Assembly (NCBI RefSeq): GCF_009909615.1
Contig: NZ_WWNE01000005.1
Span: forward strand, 248,334-312,333
Source: Acidiluteibacter ferrifornacis
GTDB taxonomy: Bacteria; Bacteroidota; Bacteroidia; Flavobacteriales_E; Vicingaceae
Direction: 5' to 3'
Length of the DNA: 64,000 bases
Shown here: in pieces, positions 1-9,336 of the stretch
Numbering within the stretch: the stretch's first letter is position 1
How the letters are laid out: each line of letters begins with the position of its first letter
Program-made: the position numbers and the translations under genes
The notes under the pieces: generated by a model
Database searches by the model: none
What the model was told of the DNA's origin: nothing
Seen by the model: the letters and a program-made list of their open reading frames with translations, nothing else

Positions 1-471
1 TCCTTCGAAAATGCAATGCGCGCAACACTGTTGGAACTAAAATCTGAAGGGGTAGAAGGAGTTGCATTTGGAGATATTTTTCTAGAAAATTTAAAAGAAT
101 ATCGGACGAATAAACTCAATGAAGTTGGAATGGATGCAATCTTTCCTTTGTGGAGTAAGGATCCTCATGAGTTGATTGATTTGTTTCTGAAATTTGAGTT
201 TAAAACATTGACTTGCTGTGTCAATGAAGACCTTTTGGGAGAACGGTTTATTAATCGATTACTTAACGAAGAATTTTTTGAAGAACTTCCTGATCATGTT
301 GATGTTTGTGGTGAAAATGGGGAGTATCACTCTTTTTGTTTTGACGGTCCAATCTTTAAAAATCCTGTACACTTTGAAATGGCTGAAAGTTGGACAAAAG
401 ATTATGAATTTGAATTGGACGATGGTTCCCTAATGCAATCAACTTACCGATATAGTAGTTTAATTTCTTAA
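1..471 (+). CDS. PP-loop ATPase of the diphthine-ammonia ligase family (3' part)
   Basis: The reading frame is open from base 1, so the N-terminus with its ATP-binding SGGKDS-type loop lies outside the window. The visible 157 residues match the C-terminal half of the Diphthami_syn_2 / adenine nucleotide alpha-hydrolase family. The signature is CGENGEYHSFCFDGPIF, close to the family's GENGEYHT...DGPLF block, preceded by an EVGMDAIFPLW segment typical of these proteins. Archaeal and eukaryotic members amidate diphthine on EF2. Bacteria lack diphthamide, so the substrate here is unknown. The ORF ends about 110 bp before the next gene. Family assignment is fairly sure, function is not. Confidence 0.8.
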   Translation, partial: SFENAMRATLLELKSEGVEGVAFGDIFLENLKEYRTNKLNEVGMDAIFPLWSKDPHELIDLFLKFEFKTLTCCVNEDLLGERFINRLLNEEFFEELPDHVDVCGENGEYHSFCFDGPIFKNPVHFEMAESWTKDYEFELDDGSLMQSTYRYSSLIS

Positions 472-583
472 TATCAATGGGTTAAAAAACCTTATCAAAA
501 GTGATAAATCATAGGGATAATCAATTTTGAATTACGATATTTGTTATTACACAATAATTTGATTGAAAGCGCATTTTAAGGAT

Positions 584-3500
584 ATGAACAAAGCTTTAAA
601 ACTCACTATATTTTCCCTATTTCTTTTTATTTCAAGTCAAACACTTTATGCCCAAGATTGGAAAATGGTGTTAGAGGCCGTTGTAACAGAAGACGGCAGG
701 AAACTTCCTAATGCATCTGTAACGGTGTATAAGAATGGGACAAAGGTGGAAACTGTAAATACTGATGCCAAAGGAAAAGCTACTTTAACCCTGGATGCAG
801 GGGCCAATTACATGGTAACATTTTCTTCCATGGGGATGATTACTAAGAAATTAAATTTAGATACTAGAAATGTTCCACCAGAAGATGGAGGTCAGGATTT
901 TTTCTTTCCAGCCGAAGTCGATATTTTTCAAAAAATTCCGGATTTAGATATTAAAATATTAGATCAACCGATTGGAATTATTCGATACAATCCGAGCATT
1001 TCCAATTTTGATGTGGATTTAGATCACACTCGAAAAGTAAAAGCAGAGTTAGACAAACTTCAAAAAGAATATGAAGCTAAGAAAGCTGCTGAGGCTGCCA
1101 ATGCCGCCAATGCTCAAAAAACGTATGATGCTGCTGTAAAAAAGGCAGATAAATTTTTTGCAGCAGAACAATGGAAGGAGGCAAAAGCAGAGTATTTAAT
1201 AGCTCAAAAAGCAAAACCCGACGAATTACACCCATCCTTTCAGTTGGGTGAAATTCAGTCCAAACTAATTAAAGAAGAACAGTCTGATGCCAAATATAAC
1301 GCAGCTATGGAAGCTGCGAATAAGGCATACACAGCAAAGGATTATCAGCGAGCAATAGGGGAATATCAAACTGCGAAAAGTTTAAAGCCTTCTGAATCAG
1401 AACCAGAAGCTAAAATAAAAGAGATCCAAGGATTATTAGCGAATCAAGCTAAAACAGAGCAAGAATATTTAGCTGCTATTAATGAGGGTGATAAGGCGTT
1501 AATCGTAAATAATTTAGAGCAAGCTAAAACTGCATTTCAAAAAGCTGCGGAGTTAAAGCCATCGGAGTCCTATCCCAAAAACAAAATAGCCGAAATTAAT
1601 GATGTATTGGAAAAGGCTGCTGCTAAGGATAAAGAATATGCTGCTGCTGTGGAGACAGGAAATAAAGCCATAGCCAGCAAGGATTTAACTGCTGCAAAGG
1701 CTGCTTTTCAAAAGGCACAGAGTATAAAACCTAAAGAACAACTGCCGCAAGACAAGTTGAAAGAAATAGAAGGCTTAATGGCTGCGCAAGCGAAATTAGA
1801 ACAAAGTTATCTAGCAGCTATCCAAAAAGCGGATGATGCTTTAAAGGCGAATCAGTATGAATTAGCTAAAGCTGCTTATTCTGAGGCTTCTGGAATAAAG
1901 CCGACTGAAGAATACCCAAAGAACAAAATCAAAGAAATAGAGGATTATTTGTCGAAGCAACAAGCAAAAGAAAAGGAGTATACGGATGCAATAGCTGTTG
2001 CAGATAAGGCATTTAAGGACTTAGATTATGCGACAGCAAAAACCAATTATGAAAAGGCAATAGGAATAAAACCACAAGAAGCCTACCCTAAAGGTAAAAT
2101 AACTGAAATTGAAGGTATTTTAGCCGAAAATGCTAAAAAGGAGCAAGAGTATACTACTGCTATTCAAGAAGGAGATAAAGCCCTTAGTGCTAAAAATTAC
2201 GATGGTGCAAAGCTAGCTTATGAAAAGGCTAAAGGACTAAAGCCAAATGAAAAGTACCCACAAGATAAAATTGCAGTAATTGACGGTATACTCGCCGAAC
2301 TCAACAAGAAAAATGAAGAATATCAAAAAATAATTGCAGAAGGGGATGAAGCCCTGTCAGCTTCAAATTATACCGCAGCAAAAACGGCATTTGAGAAAGC
2401 GGGTAGTTTGAAACCTGAAGAAGCTTATCCAAAGAATAAGTTGAAAGAGATTGAAGGCATTTTAGCAAAAGAGGCCGCTAATGAAAAAGCTTATGCAGAT
2501 GCAATTACATCTGGAGATAACGCTTTGAAGGAGAAAAAATATGATGTAGCTAAGAAAAGTTATGAAGCTGCTATTGCTCTAAAATCTGCTGAGCAATATC
2601 CAAAGGATAAAATTAAAGAAGTAGAGTCTATTTTGGCAGAACAAGCTAAAAAGGAGCAGGAATATACGGCAACAATAGCTGCTGCTGATCAAGCATTGAC
2701 AGCAAAAGATTATTCCACAGCAAAGTCTGAATTTGAGAAGGCCAGCGGTTTAAAGCCAAATGAAGCTTACCCTAAGGATAAAATTAAGGAAATTGCAGCG
2801 TTACTAGCTGAGGCCGAGAAAAATGAAGCTGCTTACGCAGAAGCTATTAAAAAGGCGGATGCTGCTTTTGAAAAAGAAACCTTTGAAGAAGCAAAAGCAT
2901 CCTATAGTGAGGCGCTTAAGTTAAAGCCAACTGAGACTTATCCAAAAGATAAGATTGCAGAAGCTGACGCTAAAATAGCTGCAAAACAAAAGGAATTGGA
3001 AGAGATTCGTATTGCTAAGGAGAAAGAAGCAGAGCAGGAAAAGCTATATCAAGACGCTATTGCAAAAGGCGATGCCGCATTGAAAGCTAAAGATTACGCT
3101 GCAGCTGTTACTGCTTATCAAGGAGCATTAGCGATTAAAGCCGAAGAATCATATCCTGCGGATAAGATCAAAGAAGCTCAAACAGCCATCGCTGCACTAG
3201 AAAAAGTAGAACAGGATTATACTTCCGCTTTAAAGGAAGGAGATGATGCGCTAGCTGTTAGTGATTTTGTAACAGCCAAGGCTGCATACAACAAAGCCTT
3301 AGGCATTAAACCAGATGAAAAATATCCAAAGGATAAAATAGCTGAAGCAGATAAATTAGCAGCGAATGCTGAAGCTGCAGCATTGGCAAAAGCTGAAGCT
3401 GAGAAAAAGGAGAAAGAATATCAAGAGAAAGTGGCCGCAGCAGATGCAGACTTAAACGCAAAAAACTATGAGGAAGCTAAAGTAAAATACAATGCTGCAT

Positions 3501-6181
3501 TAGCGATTAAACCCAATGAGCAATATCCAAAGGATAAAATTAAAGAAGCAGATGGTCTTATTGCAGCTGCTTTAAGCGAAAAGGAAGCTGCTGCAAGTGC
3601 GGCTAAGAAAGAAGCCGAATACGCAGCCTTAATAAAAGAAGCCGATGCCGCTCTTTCTTCAAAAAAATATGAAGAGGCTAAAGTTAAATATAATGCAGCC
3701 CTTCAGTTAAAGGACGAACAATATCCTAAAGATAAAATAAAAGAAGCTGATGATCTTATTGCTGCTGCAATGAATGAGAAAGAGGCTGCTAAAAAGGAAG
3801 CAGAATACCTAGCGGTTGTTGCAGAAGCTGATGGCGCAATACAAGCAAAGAAATATGATGCCGCAATTGATTTATACAACAAAGCATTAACTATAAAGCC
3901 TTCAGAGGCATACCCTAAGACTAAAATTGATGAGATCAATGCTCTAATAGGAGAAAAAGCCGCCGCAGAAGCAGCCAAAAAGAAGGCAGAAGAAGAACTA
4001 GCAAATTACAACAAGCAAATTGCTATCGCTGATGAATTGTTAGCCAAGAATAGTTTAGAAGAGGCGAAAGTGGCCTACGGTAAAGCCCTAGAAATAAAGT
4101 CTGAAGATTATCCCAAAAAACAAATAGATGAAATTAATAATCGTCTTGCCAAATTGGCTGCAGATAAAGAAGCTATAGCAATAAGTAAAGAAAAGGAAGC
4201 TAAACTTGATGCTGAATACAATAAAGTGCTAGAAGGAGCTAATTCTAAATTTGTCAGTGCAGACTATCCAGGAGCTATAGAGGGATACAATGCCGCATTA
4301 AAATTAAAGCCGAATGAATCCTATCCGGTTGAGCAAATTAAAATAGCAAAACAAAAACAAGAAGAGTATTTAGCTGCTGAAGCAAAGCGAAAGGCAGAAG
4401 AGGAAGCGAGCTATGAAACTAAGGCTACCTACTTAAATATTATTGCAAAAGCAGATCAATCTTTTGCTGAAGAAGATTATCCTGCTGCAATAGCGAAATA
4501 TGAAGAAGCTTTAACTGTAATGGATGAGCAGTATCCTAAGGATCAATTGAAAGTCATTGCAGATAAAAAGGCAAAGGAGAAAGAGAAGGAAGCGGCCGAG
4601 GCCTTGGCGAAAGCAAATGCTGCTAAGGAAAAAGCTAAACTTGATAAGGATTACCAAATTGCATTGGATAAAGCGAATGCAGCTTATGATGCCAAGAATA
4701 TGGAATCAGCTCTTGCAGCTTATCAATTTGCATCAAATTTAAAACCCAATGAACAATTTCCTCAAGATAGGATTAAGGAAATTCAAGAGCAACAAGCCTT
4801 AGCCGATGCGAAAGCCGAGGAAGCTCGATTGGCAAAGGAAAGACAAATGGCTGCTAAGGAGAAAGCTGCTCAAGATGAAGCTGCTTTTAATGAGTACATT
4901 AAAAAAGCAGATGTAGCATTTAAAGCCAAAGACTTGCAAAATGCGAAAAGCGATTATCAAGCAGCATTGAGATTGAAACCCGGAGAGTCTTACCCTGAAA
5001 CTCAACTTAAATTAATTGCAGATCAGTTAGATGCTGAAAGAAGACAAAGAGAAGAAGAAGCACTTCGATTGGCTCAGGAGAAAAGACGACAACAACAAGA
5101 AGCGAATAAAATTAACGTAAGTGGAAAAACGGAGGCAGAAATTGAAGCGATGTATCGCGAAATGTGGGCCAAAAAGAACAGTCAAAAGGCAGAATTAAAG
5201 GAGGATGAAGCTGCTATTTTGGCTCAAAAGAAAAAAGAACAACAAGAGGCAGATGAAGCTCAACGACAAGAAGAGTTAAGACGATTACAAGATATTTCTG
5301 TTAGTCTGAATGAAAATAAGCCAGCTAATAGTGAGCGTTACCTCCAAAATTTAGATCAAGTGAATTCCTTGGCTGAAGGTTTAAAAGACGGTGAAGAGAG
5401 TAGAACGATGGCAGCAAAACGTTCTAGGGAGGATAAACAAATGGAGTTGGACGATTTACAAGAAGGAATGTCTGCAGGCAATGAAGAAAAGACCATTAAT
5501 AACGTAAATGATAATTACGAAATAGTAAAAGCGAAAGCGGCTGCTAACGAAGAGCTATTAGCTAAGAAACGAGCAGAACAAGAAAAAAGAATCAGTGAAA
5601 CTCGTGATGTTTTAGTTGATTTGGATCAGCAAATTCAAGCATACCGAGCTGAAAATGCTAAACAGCGCTTAGCTGCTACTGCAGGTTTGCCTACTGCTCA
5701 AGCTGAATATATGGAGAGCTTTAATACTTCAAATGTCAAAGAAGCGAATCAAATTATTGAAAGCAATCAGCAGAAGATAGATGCATTATTGAAAGCTAAA
5801 GAAGAGGCACAAGCTCAATACAATCAAGCTATGGAGCGAAAGTCTGGAGCGTTTAGAGATAATCATGTAGCTAGAGAAAAGGCGTTCGAAGAAAATTCAG
5901 AAAGACAAAAACAACGAATCAATGATGTGGACTTAGAGTCATATTATAGAGGGGAAAAGCGACCAAGAAATGATGCTGAATTAGCCAATAAATATGCACA
6001 AGGAGTTACGGAAGAAATAATTGATGGAGACATCAACAGCACTACTATCAGAAGAATTGTAGTGTCGGGAACACAAGTCGACATTTATGAGAAAACGTTT
6101 TATTCGTGGGGAGCTATTTATTACACTAAAAATGGCTCTAATATAGAAGAAGAAATGTGGACTAGAGAAACTAAGAAGTAG
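584..6181 (+). CDS. Giant secreted protein with 21 TPR-like 57-residue repeats
   Basis: A protein of about 1865 residues. I chose ATG 584 over an upstream TTG at 563 because it has AAGGAT just ahead and starts a clean signal peptide ending near LYAQ. A carboxypeptidase-regulatory-like beta domain follows (about residues 26-95). Then come 21 degenerate repeats, a charged Ala/Glu/Lys coiled-coil stretch, and a short globular C-terminus ending in EEEMWTRETKK. Each repeat has the pattern (E)Y..AI..AD.AL..K.Y..AK..Y..A..(I/L)KP.E.YPKDKI.EI, a helix pair like a TPR plus a linker helix. It is probably periplasmic or outer-membrane associated and may act as a scaffold. The stop is 1 nt before the ABC importer genes, which suggests co-transcription. 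I do not recognise a named protein. Confidence 0.85.
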   Translation: MNKALKLTIFSLFLFISSQTLYAQDWKMVLEAVVTEDGRKLPNASVTVYKNGTKVETVNTDAKGKATLTLDAGANYMVTFSSMGMITKKLNLDTRNVPPEDGGQDFFFPAEVDIFQKIPDLDIKILDQPIGIIRYNPSISNFDVDLDHTRKVKAELDKLQKEYEAKKAAEAANAANAQKTYDAAVKKADKFFAAEQWKEAKAEYLIAQKAKPDELHPSFQLGEIQSKLIKEEQSDAKYNAAMEAANKAYTAKDYQRAIGEYQTAKSLKPSESEPEAKIKEIQGLLANQAKTEQEYLAAINEGDKALIVNNLEQAKTAFQKAAELKPSESYPKNKIAEINDVLEKAAAKDKEYAAAVETGNKAIASKDLTAAKAAFQKAQSIKPKEQLPQDKLKEIEGLMAAQAKLEQSYLAAIQKADDALKANQYELAKAAYSEASGIKPTEEYPKNKIKEIEDYLSKQQAKEKEYTDAIAVADKAFKDLDYATAKTNYEKAIGIKPQEAYPKGKITEIEGILAENAKKEQEYTTAIQEGDKALSAKNYDGAKLAYEKAKGLKPNEKYPQDKIAVIDGILAELNKKNEEYQKIIAEGDEALSASNYTAAKTAFEKAGSLKPEEAYPKNKLKEIEGILAKEAANEKAYADAITSGDNALKEKKYDVAKKSYEAAIALKSAEQYPKDKIKEVESILAEQAKKEQEYTATIAAADQALTAKDYSTAKSEFEKASGLKPNEAYPKDKIKEIAALLAEAEKNEAAYAEAIKKADAAFEKETFEEAKASYSEALKLKPTETYPKDKIAEADAKIAAKQKELEEIRIAKEKEAEQEKLYQDAIAKGDAALKAKDYAAAVTAYQGALAIKAEESYPADKIKEAQTAIAALEKVEQDYTSALKEGDDALAVSDFVTAKAAYNKALGIKPDEKYPKDKIAEADKLAANAEAAALAKAEAEKKEKEYQEKVAAADADLNAKNYEEAKVKYNAALAIKPNEQYPKDKIKEADGLIAAALSEKEAAASAAKKEAEYAALIKEADAALSSKKYEEAKVKYNAALQLKDEQYPKDKIKEADDLIAAAMNEKEAAKKEAEYLAVVAEADGAIQAKKYDAAIDLYNKALTIKPSEAYPKTKIDEINALIGEKAAAEAAKKKAEEELANYNKQIAIADELLAKNSLEEAKVAYGKALEIKSEDYPKKQIDEINNRLAKLAADKEAIAISKEKEAKLDAEYNKVLEGANSKFVSADYPGAIEGYNAALKLKPNESYPVEQIKIAKQKQEEYLAAEAKRKAEEEASYETKATYLNIIAKADQSFAEEDYPAAIAKYEEALTVMDEQYPKDQLKVIADKKAKEKEKEAAEALAKANAAKEKAKLDKDYQIALDKANAAYDAKNMESALAAYQFASNLKPNEQFPQDRIKEIQEQQALADAKAEEARLAKERQMAAKEKAAQDEAAFNEYIKKADVAFKAKDLQNAKSDYQAALRLKPGESYPETQLKLIADQLDAERRQREEEALRLAQEKRRQQQEANKINVSGKTEAEIEAMYREMWAKKNSQKAELKEDEAAILAQKKKEQQEADEAQRQEELRRLQDISVSLNENKPANSERYLQNLDQVNSLAEGLKDGEESRTMAAKRSREDKQMELDDLQEGMSAGNEEKTINNVNDNYEIVKAKAAANEELLAKKRAEQEKRISETRDVLVDLDQQIQAYRAENAKQRLAATAGLPTAQAEYMESFNTSNVKEANQIIESNQQKIDALLKAKEEAQAQYNQAMERKSGAFRDNHVAREKAFEENSERQKQRINDVDLESYYRGEKRPRNDAELANKYAQGVTEEIIDGDINSTTIRRIVVSGTQVDIYEKTFYSWGAIYYTKNGSNIEEEMWTRETKK
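1118..5035 (+). repeat. 21 coding tandem repeats, about 171 bp unit
   Basis: Protein-level tandem repeats inside the giant gene. Units 3-10 are exactly 57 residues. Units 11 and 13-21 carry extra Ala/Glu/Lys-rich linkers of variable length. Units 14 (from 3416) and 15 (from 3617) are the closest pair, sharing EEAKVKYNAAL and QYPKDKIKEAD, which suggests the most recent duplication. The DNA is much more diverged than the protein pattern, so most of the array is old. Confidence 0.85.
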
Positions 6182-6182
6182 A

Positions 6183-7313
6183 ATGAATCGTTTCTTATGG
6201 TTTTTAGCAGTATTGGTGGTTGGTTGTAATTCACCTGAAAGGGATTCCTTTTCTAGTATGGAAGAAGAACCTGGAACTGAATTATTTATTGAATACGCAA
6301 AGGGGTTTAAAATAATTCAATACGAAGGATATACGAAATTAATTGTGTTGAATACTTTTAAAGGCAATAATCAGAATTTAGAATATATTTTGGGTGCAGA
6401 TTCAATTGATTCAATCAATAAAAATGGATTGTTTATACCCATTCCTATTAAAAGAATTGCTGCACTTTCATCTACTTATATCCCATTTATAAAATTACTT
6501 GAGGAAAGAAATTCTATTGTTGCAATCAGTGGAAAGAATACTATTTACGATAGTTTGATTTATGATTGGGCTAATACCGGGAGAATTAAAGATTTGGGTG
6601 AGCCGACTTTAAATGTAGAACAAACGGTACTTCTAGACCCAGATTTAATTATGGGATTTGCAATTGATGCCCAATCTATGAAACAACTTTCTGAATTAGA
6701 AAGATTCAACCAAAAGGTTTTATTGAATTCCGAATATATGGAGGAAACCCCGCTTGCAAAAGCAGAGTGGATCAAAGTATTTGGATTATTATATGATAAA
6801 GAAAAGGAAGCAGACAGTATTTTTAAGGTAATTAAAAAGCGGTATCTGAAGCTGTCGAATATGGTTAAAGATATTCATAGTCGCCCTTCCGTTTTCTCGT
6901 CCGCACCATGGAAAGGAACGTGGTTCGTTCCTGGAGGGAAGTCATTTCAAGCTACTTTGTTTGATGATGCCGGGGCCAATTACATATGGAGAGATAATAC
7001 AGAGAATGTAAGTTTATCATTGGATTTTGAAGTGGTTCTGTCAAAGGCTATAGATGCTGATTTTTGGCTGAATACCTCGACCTTCCAAACTCTTCAAGAA
7101 ATTTCAGACGAGGACGAACGCTTTGAATTGTTTAAAGCTTATAAGACTCAGAAGGTATACAACAATACCAAAACCTTAACGACTTATATGGGAAATGATT
7201 ATTGGGAAACCGGTGCCGCTCGTCCAGATTTAATATTGGAAGATTTAGTTCACATTTTTCATCCTGACGTTAATCCCAATCATGTTTTTAATTTTTATCA
7301 AAAATTAAAATAG
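6183..7313 (+). CDS. Lipoprotein substrate-binding protein of a BtuF/FecB-type ABC importer
   Basis: 376 residues. The N-terminus is a lipoprotein signal (LAVLVVGCNS), so the protein should be tethered in the periplasm. The rest fits the helical-backbone metal-receptor (periplasmic binding protein) fold: IKRIAALSSTYIPFIKLL near the first lobe, a LNVEQTVLLDPDLIMGF segment, and a second lobe with a WFVPGGKSF stretch. It starts 1 nt after the giant repeat gene and 1 nt before the permease, so it belongs to a four-gene operon. Family members bind cobalamin, haem or ferric siderophores. The substrate cannot be read from sequence, and no cobalamin riboswitch was seen upstream. Confidence 0.85.
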   Translation: MNRFLWFLAVLVVGCNSPERDSFSSMEEEPGTELFIEYAKGFKIIQYEGYTKLIVLNTFKGNNQNLEYILGADSIDSINKNGLFIPIPIKRIAALSSTYIPFIKLLEERNSIVAISGKNTIYDSLIYDWANTGRIKDLGEPTLNVEQTVLLDPDLIMGFAIDAQSMKQLSELERFNQKVLLNSEYMEETPLAKAEWIKVFGLLYDKEKEADSIFKVIKKRYLKLSNMVKDIHSRPSVFSSAPWKGTWFVPGGKSFQATLFDDAGANYIWRDNTENVSLSLDFEVVLSKAIDADFWLNTSTFQTLQEISDEDERFELFKAYKTQKVYNNTKTLTTYMGNDYWETGAARPDLILEDLVHIFHPDVNPNHVFNFYQKLK

Positions 7314-7314
7314 T

Positions 7315-8337
7315 TTGAACTCTAATGCATTAAAGTGGGGACTGCTAATTGGTACATTACCAATATTCATTGCGTTAAACGTTATGTTTGGTTCTATTAC
7401 TATTCCATTTGCTGACATTTTATCCATTCTTTTGGGGCAAGATTCAACTTCTTTGGCTTTTGAAACAATCATCTGGAATAGTAGAATACCTAGAATACTA
7501 ACCGCCATTTTATGTGGAGCTGCCATTTCTATTAGCGGACTACAAATGCAAGTTCTTTTTAGAAACCCATTAGCCGGGCCTTATATTTTAGGCATCAGTT
7601 CAGGTGCTAGCCTTGGAATTTCGTTGTTAATAATGGGAGCAAGCTTTTTTTCTATCACATCATTTGTTTACACTAGTTGGACTTTGGCCATTGCATCAAC
7701 ATTGGGAGCTTTATTAGTACTTTTTATTGTTTTTGTTATTTCACTAAAAGTTAAAGATATAATGACTGTTTTGATTGTCGGAATAATGCTTGGCTCTTTC
7801 ACTACAGCGCTTATTGGTGTGATGCAATATTTCAGTTCTGCCGATCAATTGAAAACATTTATTATCTGGACAATGGGGAGTTTGGATGCAGTAAATTATG
7901 AAGAAATTTCGGTAATTACTCTGGTCGTTACAATTGGAATTCTAATTGGTGTATTTAATATCAAAGCCTTAAACCTTTTATTATTGGGGGAAGGATATGC
8001 CAAAAGTATGGGACTTAATTTATCCAAGAGTCGTTTGTGGATCATTTTAAGCACAGGGATGTTAGCTGGAGGAATTACCGCTTTTTGCGGACCTATAGGA
8101 TTTATTGGCATCGTAGTTCCCCATCTTTGTCGTATTTGGTTTAAAACTGCTAACTCGAAAGTACTTTTTCCAGCTTCAATTTTGATGGGTATTAATTTTA
8201 TGTTGTTGAGCGATTTTATTGCGCATGTTCCTAACTCTGATATTGTTTTGCCTATCAATTCAGTTACCGCCATTCTTGGTGTACCGATTATATTTTGGAT
8301 GGTTTTAGGACAGAAAAAAATATCAAATAGCATATGA
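7315..8337 (+). CDS. FecCD/BtuC-family ABC transporter permease
   Basis: 340 hydrophobic residues with about ten membrane segments. Family blocks are clear: SRIPRILTAILCGAAISISG, then MQVLFRNPLAGPYILGISSG, and near the C-terminus GPIGFIGIVVPHLCR. It forms the inner-membrane channel for the substrate delivered by the upstream binding lipoprotein. The start is a TTG 1 nt after the previous stop. The next in-frame ATG (7384) would cut into the first helix, so TTG is preferred and translation is probably coupled. The end overlaps the ATPase gene by 4 nt (ATGA). Confidence 0.9.
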   Translation: MNSNALKWGLLIGTLPIFIALNVMFGSITIPFADILSILLGQDSTSLAFETIIWNSRIPRILTAILCGAAISISGLQMQVLFRNPLAGPYILGISSGASLGISLLIMGASFFSITSFVYTSWTLAIASTLGALLVLFIVFVISLKVKDIMTVLIVGIMLGSFTTALIGVMQYFSSADQLKTFIIWTMGSLDAVNYEEISVITLVVTIGILIGVFNIKALNLLLLGEGYAKSMGLNLSKSRLWIILSTGMLAGGITAFCGPIGFIGIVVPHLCRIWFKTANSKVLFPASILMGINFMLLSDFIAHVPNSDIVLPINSVTAILGVPIIFWMVLGQKKISNSI

Positions 8338-9122
8338 AAGCGCCAGTAATACAATTAAAATCCGCATTAGTAGGGTATGGGCATAGGGAAGGAGTCTGCC
8401 CAATTATGCTACCTATTAATGTTTCCGTTAAAGAAGGTGAATTTATATGTTTAATCGGTGAAAATGGAAAGGGAAAATCAACCGTACTAAAATCCATCTC
8501 TGGAGAAATACCTTATCTATCAGGAGAAGTATTAATTAATGGAAAATTACTTCCTTCTATTTCTGCTAGTGAACTAGCAGAACAAATGAGTTTAGTGCTC
8601 ACTGATAGAATTCAGATAGGTATGATTACTGTTGGTGAATTGGTTGCTTTCGGAAGGTATCCATTTACCAATTGGTTGGCTAAAATGACACCGCTTGATT
8701 TACAAATCGTTCATGATGCCATGGACAGTTGTGGAGTTCTGAATTTGAAAGATCGCTATTACAGTAATTTGAGTGATGGAGAAAAACAAAAGGTTGCCAT
8801 TGCGCGAGCACTAGCTCAACAAACGCCCTTAATACTGTTAGATGAGCCGTTAAACCATTTAGATCTTATAAATAAAGCAGAAATATTTAGTTTGTTGAAG
8901 CGGCTTTGTGTGGATTTCAAAAAGACGATAGTAATCTCTACTCACCAAGTAGAGTTAGCTTTACAAGCTGCAGATAAAATTTGGTTAATCAATGGGAAAC
9001 ATCAATTAATTGAAACTACACCTGAAGCCGCAATTGAGAATCATTTGTTTGAAGAGGCATTTATTAGTGATAAAGTGAAATTTGATCCACTTACTAAAAC
9101 TTTTCAGCTAAAGGCTATTTAG
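8334..9122 (+). CDS. ABC transporter ATP-binding protein (BtuD/FecE type)
   Basis: 262 residues. It has Walker A GENGKGKST, signature motif LSDGEKQKVAIARAL (LSDGE instead of the usual LSGGE), Walker B LILLDEPLNHLD, and the H-loop ISTHQVELAL. It powers the importer formed with the preceding binding protein and permease. The start overlaps the permease stop by 4 nt. The last 8 nt overlap the convergent small lipoprotein gene. The family of importers (cobalamin, haem, siderophore) is clear, the ligand is not. Confidence 0.93.
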   Translation: MKAPVIQLKSALVGYGHREGVCPIMLPINVSVKEGEFICLIGENGKGKSTVLKSISGEIPYLSGEVLINGKLLPSISASELAEQMSLVLTDRIQIGMITVGELVAFGRYPFTNWLAKMTPLDLQIVHDAMDSCGVLNLKDRYYSNLSDGEKQKVAIARALAQQTPLILLDEPLNHLDLINKAEIFSLLKRLCVDFKKTIVISTHQVELALQAADKIWLINGKHQLIETTPEAAIENHLFEEAFISDKVKFDPLTKTFQLKAI

Positions 9123-9336
9123 TGGGAGCGCCATAAATTCGCCTTCTTCTTTTCATTTCCCGTTTCATTTTTCGATTACCTTTTTTCTGATCTTTTTCAT
9201 AACCATTAACAACCTCTACACTTGGAGGTTTTCGGCCCATACCTTTTTTGTCAACCCCTTTGAAACCTTTGTATGGATTGCATCCGAGTAGTGTTATGAA
9301 ACCCATAATAAGGAATCCTATGGCTTTACTTTTCAT
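9115..9336 (-). CDS. Small basic lipoprotein
   Basis: 73 residues. The N-terminus MKSKAIGFLIMGFITLLGC is a lipoprotein signal with Cys at 19. The mature part ends in a strongly basic stretch (KMKREMKRRRRIYG). No known domain is recognised. It overlaps the upstream SCO gene by 11 nt and is last in the TlpA-SCO-lipoprotein operon, so it may be an accessory of that redox or copper-handling group. That role is inferred from position only. Confidence 0.6.
   Translation of the reverse strand: MKSKAIGFLIMGFITLLGCNPYKGFKGVDKKGMGRKPPSVEVVNGYEKDQKKGNRKMKREMKRRRRIYGAPTK

Noticed and set aside
563-583. TTG start of the giant repeat protein
   Set aside because: It adds seven residues before an otherwise normal signal peptide, and AAGGAT lies just before ATG 584.
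472-583. Cobalamin riboswitch upstream of the importer operon
   Set aside because: The 110-nt leader is AT-rich and has none of the GC-rich conserved B12-box I would expect.
3703-3978. Minus-strand frame inside the giant repeat gene
   Set aside because: It is antisense to the Ala/Glu/Lys-rich repeats, and such composition gives open antisense frames by chance. No start signal or family match.
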